DNA from: an uncultured Dehalococcoidia bacterium
GTDB lineage: Bacteria; Chloroflexota; Dehalococcoidia; Lucifugimonadales; UBA3495
Length of the DNA stretch: 64,000 bases
Reading direction: 5' to 3'
Assembly (NCBI GenBank): GCA_958296225.1
Contig: OY282456.1
Span: 2,480,001 to 2,544,000 of the forward strand
How positions within the stretch are numbered: the first letter of the stretch is position 1; each line of letters begins with the position of its first letter. The position numbers and the translations under genes were made by a program. Of this stretch, positions 42,232 through 51,028 are shown in pieces. The notes below the pieces were generated by a model. It did no database searches and was not told the origin of the DNA. It saw only the letters and a program-made list of their open reading frames with translations.

Positions 42232-42870
42232 TCACCCTAACCAATGCGGCACAAACTCCCGCACCAGCCGCCGCAGCGTTTCCCAATGGTCTCCCAGCCC
42301 GGCCCGCTCCACCTCGGTCAGCCGGTCGTAAGTCCGCCCATACTCGGCGAAATGCCACAGGGGGAATACCCAGAAGCCGTTGCCGTCGGCAGCAGCGCCG
42401 CCGGCATCCGCCAGCGTATCCACGATGCGCCCGGTCGCGCCCCGGACTTCCCACGATGCCACCGTCTGACCGCCTTCCGCGATGGCCAGCCCTTCGACGA
42501 AAGCGGCGTTGCGGTCATCGCCGGCATAGGGTTCCAGCAGGGCGAGCAGGCGGCGCTGCCTCTCGGCATCATCCGCCGCCGGCCCGGCGAAACGGCGGGT
42601 ATAGCGACTTTCCCAATTAGCGCCCAGCGACGGGAGCAGCAGTCCCCCATCGCTGGCGATGGCGGGCATCCCGGCCACCCGTGACCACTCTTGGGCCTTG
42701 GCTTGCGCGATGGCCTCATGGGTGTCACCGGACTCATCCGGCGCGGCGAAAACGCCCAACTGGGCCGGCAGCGCCGGGGTGACCGGCAATCCTTCCAGCA
42801 GCCGGCGCAGCATCCGCTGTTTGTCAGCGTTGCCCGTGGCCAGCAGTATGGCGGGCGAGGACACCGGCAA
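42232..42870 (-). CDS. Non-canonical purine NTP pyrophosphatase-like protein (RdgB/HAM1)
   Basis: A 212-aa protein with LLATGNADKQRMLRRLLEG matching the N-terminal NTP-binding motif, then ASDGGLLLPSLG and RYTRRFAG in the order of RdgB/HAM1 proteins, and a central EGLAIA. The likely role is removal of deaminated or oxidised purine nucleotides. The start codon is TTG (42870) or GTG (42864). Confidence 0.72.
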   Translation of the reverse strand: MPVSSPAILLATGNADKQRMLRRLLEGLPVTPALPAQLGVFAAPDESGDTHEAIAQAKAQEWSRVAGMPAIASDGGLLLPSLGANWESRYTRRFAGPAADDAERQRRLLALLEPYAGDDRNAAFVEGLAIAEGGQTVASWEVRGATGRIVDTLADAGGAAADGNGFWVFPLWHFAEYGRTYDRLTEVERAGLGDHWETLRRLVREFVPHWLG

Positions 42871-42878
42871 GCCACCCG

Positions 42879-43274
42879 TCAGGAACGGACGCTGACGTTG
42901 AGGGGCAGCCGCGCCATCTCGTTGCCGTCAATGGCGACGTGAAAGGCGTGGGGGCCGGCCTGGTGAAACGTGAGGCTGTTCACTTCGGCGATGATGCGGG
43001 CGTTGGCGTCCACAATGCCGGCCCGGGACGGGAAAGAAATAACCTGCTCCACCGGCGGCATGGCATCCTGGGCATCGGGGTCGAGCAGGCGGATTGCCAT
43101 ACGCTTGTCGCCCGTCTCAACGGCGGAGTAGCGCACGACGCAGACCACCACGAAACGGGGGTGGGTCATCGGCAGCGCGTTGCCCTGCACACCGTCAATG
43201 CCGATACCCAGCGCGTGCAGCTTGCCCCGGTCGTCCAGCGCGGAGTCACAGAGGAAGGCCAGTTCGGTATTCAT
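42879..43274 (-). CDS. DUF6941 family protein
   Basis: A 131-aa protein beginning MNTELAFLCDSALDDRGKLHALGIGIDG and including HPRFVVVCVVRYSAVETG, the pattern of DUF6941 proteins, which are beta-rich and of unknown function. The ATG at 43274 is the first in frame with this homology. Confidence 0.7.
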   Translation of the reverse strand: MNTELAFLCDSALDDRGKLHALGIGIDGVQGNALPMTHPRFVVVCVVRYSAVETGDKRMAIRLLDPDAQDAMPPVEQVISFPSRAGIVDANARIIAEVNSLTFHQAGPHAFHVAIDGNEMARLPLNVSVRS

Positions 43275-43288
43275 TACACTATCCGGCT

Positions 43289-44686
43289 CTAGTTGCCGTC
43301 CCCGCCCACGTTGCCAAAGGCGACTCCGGTAGCCGCCGCGGCCGGCGGAGCTACGGCCGGCGCCTGGGCCGTCCGCGCTTCCGGCGGCAGCTGGTCCTCC
43401 CAGTTGGGGATTAGCTGCCGTTTTGTGGTTTCCAGCGTCAATATGATGATGACTCCCAGGCTGCTGAACGTCATTGACAGGATGAACGCCGGGATGTAGC
43501 CGATGAAGTGGATGATGATGCCCGCCACCAACGTTGAGATGAAGTGTCCCATCATCGCGCCGGAAATCTGGAAGCCGTACACCGTCGCCACCGGCCCGGT
43601 CCCGAAGTACTGGCGGTTCACCACCGGATAGGCCGACATCTCGCCGCCGAATCCCAACCCGAACACGCAGGCGAAGAGGTAGAAGGCCCAAATATCGCCG
43701 GCGAACAACAGGATTGCCACCGACCCGGCCTGAATCGCCAGGGCGGTCGCCATAATCAGTTTGCCGCCGATGCGCTCGGTTACGATGGGCACCACGAACC
43801 GACCCGCGATGCTGAACACGTTTATCAGCGTCAGAATCACCGCCGCGGTAGTAAATTCAATATTGCGAGTAACGGCGAAGTCCACCACAAAGATGAGCAC
43901 GATGCCGTGGCCGGCGCAGCCCATGCCGTGAATGACGGGCAAGTTCCAGAAGGCCCGGGTATGTTTCATCTGCCGTTGGAACACCCGCAGCCGCAGCTTG
44001 GCCGCCGAGGCATCAAACTTGACCGGCGGCGGGTCATCGGCAGTAGCGCCGTAGGCCAGTATCCCCTTTTCCGAGGGCTGGTTACGGAAGAAGGGAAGCA
44101 ACCCCAGCGTGGCCCCGCCGCCCACCAGTCCAATGACGACAAAGGTAGCCGTCCAGCCGAAATTGACCAGCAGCAGCGAATAGACCGGCGCCAATGCCGC
44201 TGCGCCCACGCCGCCGGCGGCCCACATCAACCCGATGCCCAAGCCCAGCCGCTGCTTGAACCAGGGGTTCACCGCCGCCATCAACGGCACCATAGCGATA
44301 GCCGAGGTCAACGCCAGCATCACGCTGTACACCAGGAAGAATTGCCAGACGTGGGTGATAAACCCAATCAGCACCATGCTCACGCCGAACAGCACGCCCC
44401 CGGCGAATAACAGCTTGCGCGCCCCCAATATGTCCCCAAACCGGCCGCTGAAGGGCGAGGTCAGAGAGCCAACCAGGTAGTACCCGGCCAGTGCAAACCC
44501 AATGATGGCCGGCGACCACCCGAAACGGCCGCCCTCGTCCAGCGGCGTCCGCAGTTCGGGCACCATAATGCCCGCCGACATAGAAATCGACTGACCGAAA
44601 ATTTGCACCACCGCCAGGATGGCGATGATTACCCAGGCGTAGTGAAAACCGCCGGTGGGTCGGCGAACGGAAGTGTGGATGGCCAT
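43289..44686 (-). CDS. MFS transporter, oxalate/formate or monocarboxylate type
   Basis: A 465-aa transporter of the OFA kind: FHYAWVIIAILAVVQIFGQSISMSAGIMVP, then GRFGDILGARKLLFAGG between helices 2 and 3, and IAGRFVVPIVTERIGGK in the second half. GGGAGG lies 11 bases before the ATG. A Pro/Ala-rich tail follows the last helix. Probably imports a carboxylic acid. Confidence 0.87.
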   Translation of the reverse strand: MAIHTSVRRPTGGFHYAWVIIAILAVVQIFGQSISMSAGIMVPELRTPLDEGGRFGWSPAIIGFALAGYYLVGSLTSPFSGRFGDILGARKLLFAGGVLFGVSMVLIGFITHVWQFFLVYSVMLALTSAIAMVPLMAAVNPWFKQRLGLGIGLMWAAGGVGAAALAPVYSLLLVNFGWTATFVVIGLVGGGATLGLLPFFRNQPSEKGILAYGATADDPPPVKFDASAAKLRLRVFQRQMKHTRAFWNLPVIHGMGCAGHGIVLIFVVDFAVTRNIEFTTAAVILTLINVFSIAGRFVVPIVTERIGGKLIMATALAIQAGSVAILLFAGDIWAFYLFACVFGLGFGGEMSAYPVVNRQYFGTGPVATVYGFQISGAMMGHFISTLVAGIIIHFIGYIPAFILSMTFSSLGVIIILTLETTKRQLIPNWEDQLPPEARTAQAPAVAPPAAAATGVAFGNVGGDGN

Positions 44687-44722
44687 TAAGGGAATGCCTC
44701 CCCGGGTGTAGGTCAGTCGTAG

Positions 44723-45037
44723 CTAATGCAGCGGGCAGGCAACTAGGAATGCCTTGCCCCACCAGGTTTCGGTGACGCCGCCGCCGGACGCCGCCGCCGT
44801 GGCCAGGCGCGGCGCCGAGTCGGGGTCTGCGGCGGAAGCGCTCCGCCCGGATTGAACCGACTGCGGAGATACGCTGCCGCTGAATCCCGACGTGGCGCCG
44901 GACAGCAGGCTTTGTACGCCGGATTCGCCGCTGGCGGATACCGCCCAGGCGCCGAAAAAGATAATCAGCAGCACAGAGACCACCATCGCCCCGACGGAAG
45001 TCAGTATCGCTACATTTCGTCTTGCGTAAGCAATCAT
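44723..45037 (-). CDS. Single-helix membrane protein, unknown
   Basis: A 104-aa protein with one hydrophobic helix (ILTSVGAMVVSVLLIIFFGA) followed by a Ser/Gly/Ala-rich low-complexity segment. No family recognised. Its promoter predicts a leaderless transcript. Confidence 0.55.
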   Translation of the reverse strand: MIAYARRNVAILTSVGAMVVSVLLIIFFGAWAVSASGESGVQSLLSGATSGFSGSVSPQSVQSGRSASAADPDSAPRLATAAASGGGVTETWWGKAFLVACPLH

Positions 45038-45045
45038 AGCGCGGC

Positions 45046-45075
45046 CATTGTACTACTTACCGTCAAACCCGCCAA
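45046..45075 (-). promoter_or_regulatory. Promoter TTGGCG-17-TACAAT, probably leaderless
   Basis: On the minus strand TTGGCG is followed by exactly 17 bases and TACAAT. The -10 ends nine bases before the ATG of the 104-aa gene, so the transcript would start at or next to the start codon. Confidence 0.5.
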
Positions 45076-45100
45076 CCGCGGCCGGCGCCCGTCATCGCTT

Positions 45101-46255
45101 TTACTCCGCCAGGCTCTGCTGGAATACCTGGTCCCAGGCCAGCGCCCACGGCGGACGCAGGTAGCCCAGCGCGCGCGCGTCGTCGTACCACACCGACAGC
45201 GGCGAGTAGCGGGTGTAGGCGCTGCCGCCCGTCAGCTTGCACAGCCGCCCCAGGCAATCCTCTGACAGGCGGGCGACGCTTTCTTTCGCCAGCAGCAGCT
45301 CCCGCCGGCCCGTATTCGTTTCCAGGCAGCGAATCGCCCCTTCCCACGCCTGCCCGATGAGCCAGGCTTCCTGCTCGGCGTGCGCCCACTCCACTTGCTG
45401 GAATGCCCGCAGTCCGGGGTCGGAAGCCATGCCGTTTTTGATGCGCGGACGCACGTAGTCCATCGCCGCATCCACCACGCCGACAATTACCGACAGGAAA
45501 GCCGCCGCTCCCAGGCCGCCGTTGGCGCCCATCAGCTCGGCCTGGTGGTTCGGCCACGCCACCCGCGTCGCCGGAAAATCGGCGAACTCGAAAGCATGGC
45601 TGTTGGTGGATTTCATACCGTGGCCGCGCCATTCGGCGGTCAAAGTCAGGCCGCTGGAGCCGTCCCAGGGATGGTTGCGCACCTCCATAAAGAACAAATC
45701 CGGCGCCGTTTCCCCGGCGGCCAGCGCCCGCGTGGTCATAAAGGAGGTGAGGCCGGAACCGCTGCCAAAATGTTTCTGCCCGGATATGCGATACCCGAAC
45801 TCGCTGCGGCCGTCCGGTTCGCATACGCTGGCGGTGCGCGCGGTATCGCCGCCGGAACCCGGTTCGCTGACGATGGTGCCCCACCAGCAGCCGCTATGTA
45901 CGCTGTCGAACACCTGGCGGCGCTGCTTCACCCAGCCGTCGGTGAACGGCTCCGGCACCGTGGGCAGCCGCCACGAGGCCAGCACCAGATGGTGCATCGC
46001 GCTGGCCAGAGTAATTGACGGGTCCCCCGTCGCCAGTGTCCGCAGCATCGCGCAGATGGGCCGCGCCGACTGCTCAATGCTCTCCCAGGTGCCGCCCAGG
46101 TCGGTCGGCACCGCCAGCAGCGGCACGCCGATTTGAGCCAGCCGGTCGTAATCGGCAGGGTCGGCTTTGGTGCGCTGCTGGCGGTCAGTGAGATTTTCGG
46201 CCCACTCCGCAGCCACCACCGGGGCTTGGTCCAGTATGGATGAGATGGTGGTCAT
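45101..46255 (-). CDS. Acyl-CoA dehydrogenase family protein
   Basis: A 384-aa flavoenzyme with GTIVSEPGSGGDTARTA and GYRISGQKHFGSGSGLT, the FAD-contacting strands of the family, and a C-terminal four-helix part (LCKLTGGSAYTRYSPL). The expected catalytic Glu could not be assigned by eye, so a monooxygenase-like role (DszC/ACAD-like) is also possible. Confidence 0.82.
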   Translation of the reverse strand: MTTISSILDQAPVVAAEWAENLTDRQQRTKADPADYDRLAQIGVPLLAVPTDLGGTWESIEQSARPICAMLRTLATGDPSITLASAMHHLVLASWRLPTVPEPFTDGWVKQRRQVFDSVHSGCWWGTIVSEPGSGGDTARTASVCEPDGRSEFGYRISGQKHFGSGSGLTSFMTTRALAAGETAPDLFFMEVRNHPWDGSSGLTLTAEWRGHGMKSTNSHAFEFADFPATRVAWPNHQAELMGANGGLGAAAFLSVIVGVVDAAMDYVRPRIKNGMASDPGLRAFQQVEWAHAEQEAWLIGQAWEGAIRCLETNTGRRELLLAKESVARLSEDCLGRLCKLTGGSAYTRYSPLSVWYDDARALGYLRPPWALAWDQVFQQSLAE

Positions 46256-46259
46256 ACTT

Positions 46260-46958
46260 TTAATCTCCGTCGTGGGACAACTCGCGGTAGCGAGCGAATA
46301 TCAGCCGGCCGGCTTCGAACACGAACCCGGGCAGCACATCCTCTCCCGATAGTGTCTCCGGGTTATCCAACACGGCAACGTTTTGGCCGGCCCGGTAGAT
46401 ATAAACGCGCCGCCGGTAAGGGTCAATGTACCAACCCAGCCTGGCGCCGCCGGCCATCCATTCCTCCATCCTGGCGAGGCCGGCGGCCACACTGTCGGTG
46501 GGTGAGCGCACTTCAACCACGGAATCCGGCGCGCCGTCGATGACGCTCCGATATTCCTGCGCGAGCAGTTCGTCGTAGCGTTCCTGTGTAATCCAGGACC
46601 CATCCGGCATCAGGTGAGCGCCGTTAGGCAGGCGGAACATCACCGTGGGCGGAAAACCGGCGCCGCCGTTGTCCTCTTGCCATACGCCAACCCTGGTGTT
46701 AACTGCTTGCTCATTAGCGCCGCTGTCCCAACCTGATGGCGGCATTAGGACTAGTTCTCCCGGCGCTGCAAACTCAAAGTCGTAGGGTTCGTTGTCCCGC
46801 GACAGTTGGCAAAGCCGCTCTCCGAAATCCGGCGCGCCGGCGTCAACGCCCAGCGCCGCCAGATTTAACCGCAGCCGTCCCGCCAGTTGCAGCGGCGGAA
46901 TATCGGCATCGTTCACCGGGGCGGCAACGATGCCGTCGGGTTTCGCCGTCGTCGTCAT
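46260..46958 (-). CDS. Uma2-family protein (PD-(D/E)XK-like), copy 1
   Basis: A 232-aa protein with MPDGSWITQERYDEL, DSVVEVRSPTDSVAAGLARM and ARLGWYIDPYRRRVYIYR, the DUF820/Uma2 pattern of PD-(D/E)XK fold proteins found in many copies in cyanobacteria and Chloroflexota. It starts inside the stop of the molybdoenzyme gene (ATGA). A related copy is at 48608. Confidence 0.87.
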   Translation of the reverse strand: MTTTAKPDGIVAAPVNDADIPPLQLAGRLRLNLAALGVDAGAPDFGERLCQLSRDNEPYDFEFAAPGELVLMPPSGWDSGANEQAVNTRVGVWQEDNGGAGFPPTVMFRLPNGAHLMPDGSWITQERYDELLAQEYRSVIDGAPDSVVEVRSPTDSVAAGLARMEEWMAGGARLGWYIDPYRRRVYIYRAGQNVAVLDNPETLSGEDVLPGFVFEAGRLIFARYRELSHDGD

Positions 46959-48166
46959 GGCGATGCCACCGTGATGTCATACCCGACGATGGCGCTGAAG
47001 TTTTTCCGCATATTGTTGTAGCGCGGCTCGTGGGACTGCACCTGACCTACGCTGTCCGTGGCCCGCGACATCACGTTGTACTGGCCTGGCGCGGCGTTCC
47101 AAACCCACGACCAGCGCCGCCACATCCAACGCTCCGACGGCTCTTCCAGCCGGGCCGGATGCCACGTTTTCCCGCCGTCCACGCTGACGTCCACCTGCGT
47201 GATGGCCCCGCCGCCGCTCCAGGCATAGCCGCGCACCACGTGTTCCCCAGGGGGCAGCGTCCGGGTATCATCGTTGGGCTGCGCCACCAGGGACTTGACG
47301 CCGATGGTGGTAATCAGCTCCTTGTTGGGGTCGTCGGGCGAGTCGCCGTAGTAATAGAAGTTGTAGTGATACCAGCAGTCCGGCTCGTGGTCCAGCACTT
47401 CCAGCCGCCGCAGCCACTTGACCGACCAGTTGCCCGACCAGCCCGGCACCAGCAGCCTGACGGGCGCGCCGTGCAGGTGTTCCAGAACCTGCCCGTTCTG
47501 CGCGTAGGCCAGAATGGTATCGGGATGCAGCGCTTTTTGCAGCGGCAGCCCCTTGTCGTAGAGGAACGGCTCCGTGCCTTCGGCGGCGGTGGCCGGCACG
47601 CCTTCATCCCAGCCCTCGGCCCGGATATGGGTTGCCCTGCCGGTCAACCCGGCCGCGTTGAGAATCGCGGCCAGGGGCACGCCCGTCCACTCGCTGCCCG
47701 ACAGAATCATCCGCTCCTGAGTGCGGGAGGGACGCGGGCCCTCACCCTTGAAATACTCGAAATAGGTGGCGTCGCTGCCCGAACATTCCATTACCGTCCG
47801 CACCGAGCGCGACGGAAAGCGCCGCACGTCGTCGTAGTTCAGGCGCAGGGGCTTTTTGACTTCGCCATCCACCGCCAACGACCAGTCCGCGGCGGGCACG
47901 GGTTCCGGGATGCCAAAATGCTGCACCACGTAATGCAGTTCGGTGGGCGTAATCAGCCCTTCCAGCTCCATTACCGGAGTGCGGACGCGCTCCGTCTTGC
48001 CGTCGGGCCGTTGCAGTGTAACCGGCTCGATTTTCCGGTGGGGCCAGCCGTACCAGGTTTCCGAGTCATCGGGAGCGGCGGACGATTGCGCTCCGTCCAT
48101 TTGCAGGAAGTCGGGCCGGGCGGTATCGCTGGCTGGCGTTTCGGACGGGTTTTGCGGGGTAGTCAT
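46955..48166 (-). CDS. Sulfite-oxidase-like molybdopterin enzyme
   Basis: A 403-aa enzyme. VRTVMECSGSDATYFEYF carries the molybdenum-binding Cys (C128), GSEWTGVPLAAILNAAGL follows, and QNGQVLEHLHGAPVRLLVPGWSGNWSVKWL continues the core; the C-terminal part (TQVDVSVDGGKTWHPARL) is the dimerisation fold. AAGGAG precedes the ATG. No Tat signal is visible, so it looks cytoplasmic. With the nearby rhodanese and cysteine-dioxygenase-like genes it may oxidise sulfite from organosulfur breakdown (inference). Confidence 0.88.
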   Translation of the reverse strand: MTTPQNPSETPASDTARPDFLQMDGAQSSAAPDDSETWYGWPHRKIEPVTLQRPDGKTERVRTPVMELEGLITPTELHYVVQHFGIPEPVPAADWSLAVDGEVKKPLRLNYDDVRRFPSRSVRTVMECSGSDATYFEYFKGEGPRPSRTQERMILSGSEWTGVPLAAILNAAGLTGRATHIRAEGWDEGVPATAAEGTEPFLYDKGLPLQKALHPDTILAYAQNGQVLEHLHGAPVRLLVPGWSGNWSVKWLRRLEVLDHEPDCWYHYNFYYYGDSPDDPNKELITTIGVKSLVAQPNDDTRTLPPGEHVVRGYAWSGGGAITQVDVSVDGGKTWHPARLEEPSERWMWRRWSWVWNAAPGQYNVMSRATDSVGQVQSHEPRYNNMRKNFSAIVGYDITVASP

Positions 48167-48260
48167 CGCGTTAGCTCCTTCCGGTTTATTGCGGGCCGGC
48201 CGGCGCCGGCGCATCGCCAGTTTCCCACGCCGGCGGCCCATCGGCAAGACCTGGCCCAAC

Positions 48261-48313
48261 TTTCCGTTTGACACGCCTTTCCGTTTGACACGCCGCCGTC
48301 GAACGGCAACAAT
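48261..48313 (+). promoter_or_regulatory. Duplicated -35 box region upstream of the 85-aa gene
   Basis: A 17-base phrase, TTTCCGTTTGACACGCC, occurs twice in tandem, giving two TTGACA boxes. The second is 17 bases from AACAAT. It drives the small gene at 48354. Confidence 0.45.
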
Positions 48314-48353
48314 CGTGTGCGCCGACAGCCGCCAACTACGTCAGGAGACGACG

Positions 48354-48611
48354 ATGACCACCTTGCATATTATAGTAGAGATTGCCGAGCAGGTTCCCAC
48401 GGGGCGCACCGAGTGGCGCGCCGATTGCGCCGAATGTGGCTGGTATGACATATTCGATGACCGGGGCCGCGCGGAGGACGGCGCCACCCGCCACGTTGGC
48501 GACGCGCACACCACCGAGGCCACTTACAACCGCATCATCCAAACCCTGCGCATTGAGCCCAACCCGGAGGAAAGCGACCTGGTGGAAACGGCGCGAGACG
48601 AGGGCGGTTAA
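48354..48611 (+). CDS. Small CxxC protein, unknown
   Basis: An 85-aa protein with TEWRADCAECGWYDIFDD, a likely zinc or redox CxxC, and a helical C-terminus. AGGAG precedes the ATG. It lies between the molybdoenzyme and a convergent Uma2 gene whose 3' end overlaps it by four bases. No family recognised. Confidence 0.65.
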   Translation: MTTLHIIVEIAEQVPTGRTEWRADCAECGWYDIFDDRGRAEDGATRHVGDAHTTEATYNRIIQTLRIEPNPEESDLVETARDEGG

Positions 48612-49306
48612 ACGCCGGCGCCCTCGTAACGAGCGAATATAAGGCGGTTCACCTCAAACACAAAACCGGGCAGCACGTCCTCGCCGGACAGGGTATCCGG
48701 GTTCTCCAGTATCTCAACATCGTCCTGTCCGGCCCGGTACACATAGACGCGCCGCCGCCGGGGGTGAATGTACCAGCCCAGCTTTGCGCCGCCGTCCATC
48801 CAGTCCCGCATTTTGGCCAGGCCCTCCCGCAATCTGTCGGACCAGGAATGCACCTCAACGACAAAATCGGGCGCGCCGTTGATGGTGCCTCCCTTTTCCG
48901 CCGCGGTAAGGCGGTCGTAACGTTCCTGGGAAATCCAGGAGGCGTCGGGCAGATACAAGGCGCCGCTGGGCAGTCGGAACTGCACCGTTTGGGAGTAGGT
49001 ATGACCGGGGTTGTCCAAACCCCAAAAGAACATTGGAGCGTTGATTCCCTGTTCGCCGTCGTTGCTGATGGGGCCGGTCGGTGGCATTACAATCAACTCT
49101 CCTTGCGCCGAGTATTCAAAACGGCAATGGGGGTTGTCGTTGGCGAAGCGGAAAAACCGTTCGTTGAAATCAGGCGCGCCGGCGTCAATGCCTAACGCCG
49201 ACAGGTTCAGCCGCAGCGGGCCGACCAGGGGCCGGGGCGCCGCCGCGTCGTCCGGGTAATCGGAGGCCGCGGCGGTGGCCGGCGTAGTCGGGGTTAGCGT
49301 AGTCAT
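48608..49306 (-). CDS. Uma2-family protein (PD-(D/E)XK-like), copy 2
   Basis: A 232-aa paralogue of the copy at 46260 (LPDASWISQERYDRL, DFVVEVHSWSDRLREGL, KLGWYIHPRRRRVYVYR). Note HSWSD instead of RSPTD at the active-site strand. The role of the family is unknown; nuclease activity has been suggested from the fold. Confidence 0.87.
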   Translation of the reverse strand: MTTLTPTTPATAAASDYPDDAAAPRPLVGPLRLNLSALGIDAGAPDFNERFFRFANDNPHCRFEYSAQGELIVMPPTGPISNDGEQGINAPMFFWGLDNPGHTYSQTVQFRLPSGALYLPDASWISQERYDRLTAAEKGGTINGAPDFVVEVHSWSDRLREGLAKMRDWMDGGAKLGWYIHPRRRRVYVYRAGQDDVEILENPDTLSGEDVLPGFVFEVNRLIFARYEGAGV

Positions 49307-49333
49307 AATGCCGTCCTCGGGGCGGGGAGAGCG

Positions 49334-50953
49334 TCAACCGGCGGCAGCGTACTTGACGCCCAGCTCGGTTTCCCAGCGGAGGTAGTGCTGCATATCGGCG
49401 AAGGTGCGGTCGGGGCCGCTGAACACCACGTCGGCGGGAGTGCGTATCACTCCGGTCAAACCCTCCTCTAACGGCTGGCCGGCCGCGCGCCATGCCGCCA
49501 TGCCGCCCGCCAACGCCACCACGTTAGAATATCCCAGCTCGCGCAGCGTGGCTGCGGCCAGCAGCGATTGCCGCCCGTCGCCGCAGGTAACTGCTACCGG
49601 CGCGTCGGCGGACGGCACATAGTCGGCCGCCTGCCATTCCAGCCATCCCCGGGGAACCCAGCGCGCGCCGGGCACGTGGCCACGGGCAAAATCCTGGCTG
49701 GTGTCCACAAACAGGATAGCGGCGGGCGGATGGTCGCGCAGCGCCTGGGCCGTTACGACCGGCACGGAGTCGCGCGCCGCCGTCAGCAAGGCCGGTTCGC
49801 CGGCGCCGCCCACCGACCCGTCAGCGCGCGCGCCTACACTGGTTCCCGACTCCAGGGGCCGGCCGGCCGCAGCCCAGGCCCCGGCGCCGCCGTCCAGCGC
49901 ATATACCTCGCCATAGCCCAGCTGCCGATACCAGGAAGCGGCGAGCGCAGCCCGGGCCTTGCCGTCGCAGCAGAACACAATCGGGGCGTTTTTCACCACG
50001 GCCACGTCGTCGCTGCGCTGTACGCACTGGCCGCCGGGGAACCAGCGGAAACCGGCGATATGGCCGGCGGCATACTCCCCGGCGGTGCGCACGTCAATGA
50101 AGTACACGCTTTCGTTGCCGCTGCGCGCTATCAGCGCATCCACCCCGGCCACGTCCAGGAAACGGACGCCATCCTCGGCAGCGCAGCGGTCGGCGTAGGA
50201 TTCGGCGGCGGCGCGGCCGGCGGCCGACACCGCCGGCAGTTCGTCCCGGTCGGCCCCGGATTCCAGCGAATAGCCGGCCAGCACCCAGCCGGAAGTGCCG
50301 TTTTTCAGGCCGACGACCTCGCGCTCCAGCCCCATGCGCTGCAGCGCTCGGGTTCCAATGATGCTGCGGGTGCGGCCGGCGCAGTTGACGACCACGGTGG
50401 TATCAGGGTCCAGGTCAGCGGTAACGTCCGTGATGCGGAGGGCCAGCTCGCCGCCGGGCAGGCTGCGGCCGCCGGGGATGCAAAAGCGGCGGTACTCCTC
50501 CGGCGTGCGCGTATCCAGAATTACCATCTTGTCGCCCCGTTCCATACGGGCGCGCAGCTCGATGGCGTCAATTTCGGGCACGTGGTGAACCACTTCCATC
50601 TTTTCGCCAAAGTCCTTGCTGGGCACGTTGACGCCCCACTCCGTGGGATAATCCAGGCTCATCCAACGGTTCACGCCCCCGTCCAGCCAGGCGACGTTGG
50701 AGAAGCCCATGGCTTCGGCGGTTGCCACGGCGCGGGACACCCGCCGGCCGTCATCGTCGCACAGGACGGTCAGCGTTCCCGGGTGGGGCACCGCCACCGG
50801 GAGGTCGAACTCCAGCATCCGGCGGGGTATCAGGCTGCTGCCGGGGATGTGGCTGGCGTTGTACTCGCCGGGTTCGCGGACGTCAATCAGGGCAAAGGGA
50901 GCGTCGCCGTTGAACAGGGCGTCCAGCCGGACGGGGGTTATCGGTTGGGCCAT
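49334..50953 (-). CDS. Four-domain rhodanese
   Basis: A 539-aa protein built of four rhodanese domains, each with its own active-site loop Cys: C65 (LCDDDGRR), C191 (NCAGRTRS), C329 (CDGKAR) and C457 (CGDGRQS). Each domain has the DVR/DTR and HIPG-type strand motifs. All four loops keep Cys, so all may carry persulfide. It precedes, on the same strand, the Uma2 gene and follows the cysteine-dioxygenase-like gene, forming a probable sulfur-transfer module. Confidence 0.92.
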   Translation of the reverse strand: MAQPITPVRLDALFNGDAPFALIDVREPGEYNASHIPGSSLIPRRMLEFDLPVAVPHPGTLTVLCDDDGRRVSRAVATAEAMGFSNVAWLDGGVNRWMSLDYPTEWGVNVPSKDFGEKMEVVHHVPEIDAIELRARMERGDKMVILDTRTPEEYRRFCIPGGRSLPGGELALRITDVTADLDPDTTVVVNCAGRTRSIIGTRALQRMGLEREVVGLKNGTSGWVLAGYSLESGADRDELPAVSAAGRAAAESYADRCAAEDGVRFLDVAGVDALIARSGNESVYFIDVRTAGEYAAGHIAGFRWFPGGQCVQRSDDVAVVKNAPIVFCCDGKARAALAASWYRQLGYGEVYALDGGAGAWAAAGRPLESGTSVGARADGSVGGAGEPALLTAARDSVPVVTAQALRDHPPAAILFVDTSQDFARGHVPGARWVPRGWLEWQAADYVPSADAPVAVTCGDGRQSLLAAATLRELGYSNVVALAGGMAAWRAAGQPLEEGLTGVIRTPADVVFSGPDRTFADMQHYLRWETELGVKYAAAG

Positions 50954-50976
50954 CAGAGCATCTCCGTATCGGTGGC

Positions 50977-51006
50977 GGCAGGGGCGAATGATGATTCGCC
51001 TCTGCC
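50977..51006. repeat. Imperfect GGGGCGAAT...ATTCGCC palindrome
   Basis: Relative of the palindrome at 15623, here between the rhodanese and the cysteine-dioxygenase-like gene (GCAGGGGCGAAT and its inverse). Confidence 0.5.
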
Positions 51007-51028
51007 GGCCGGCAATGGCGGACTGGAA

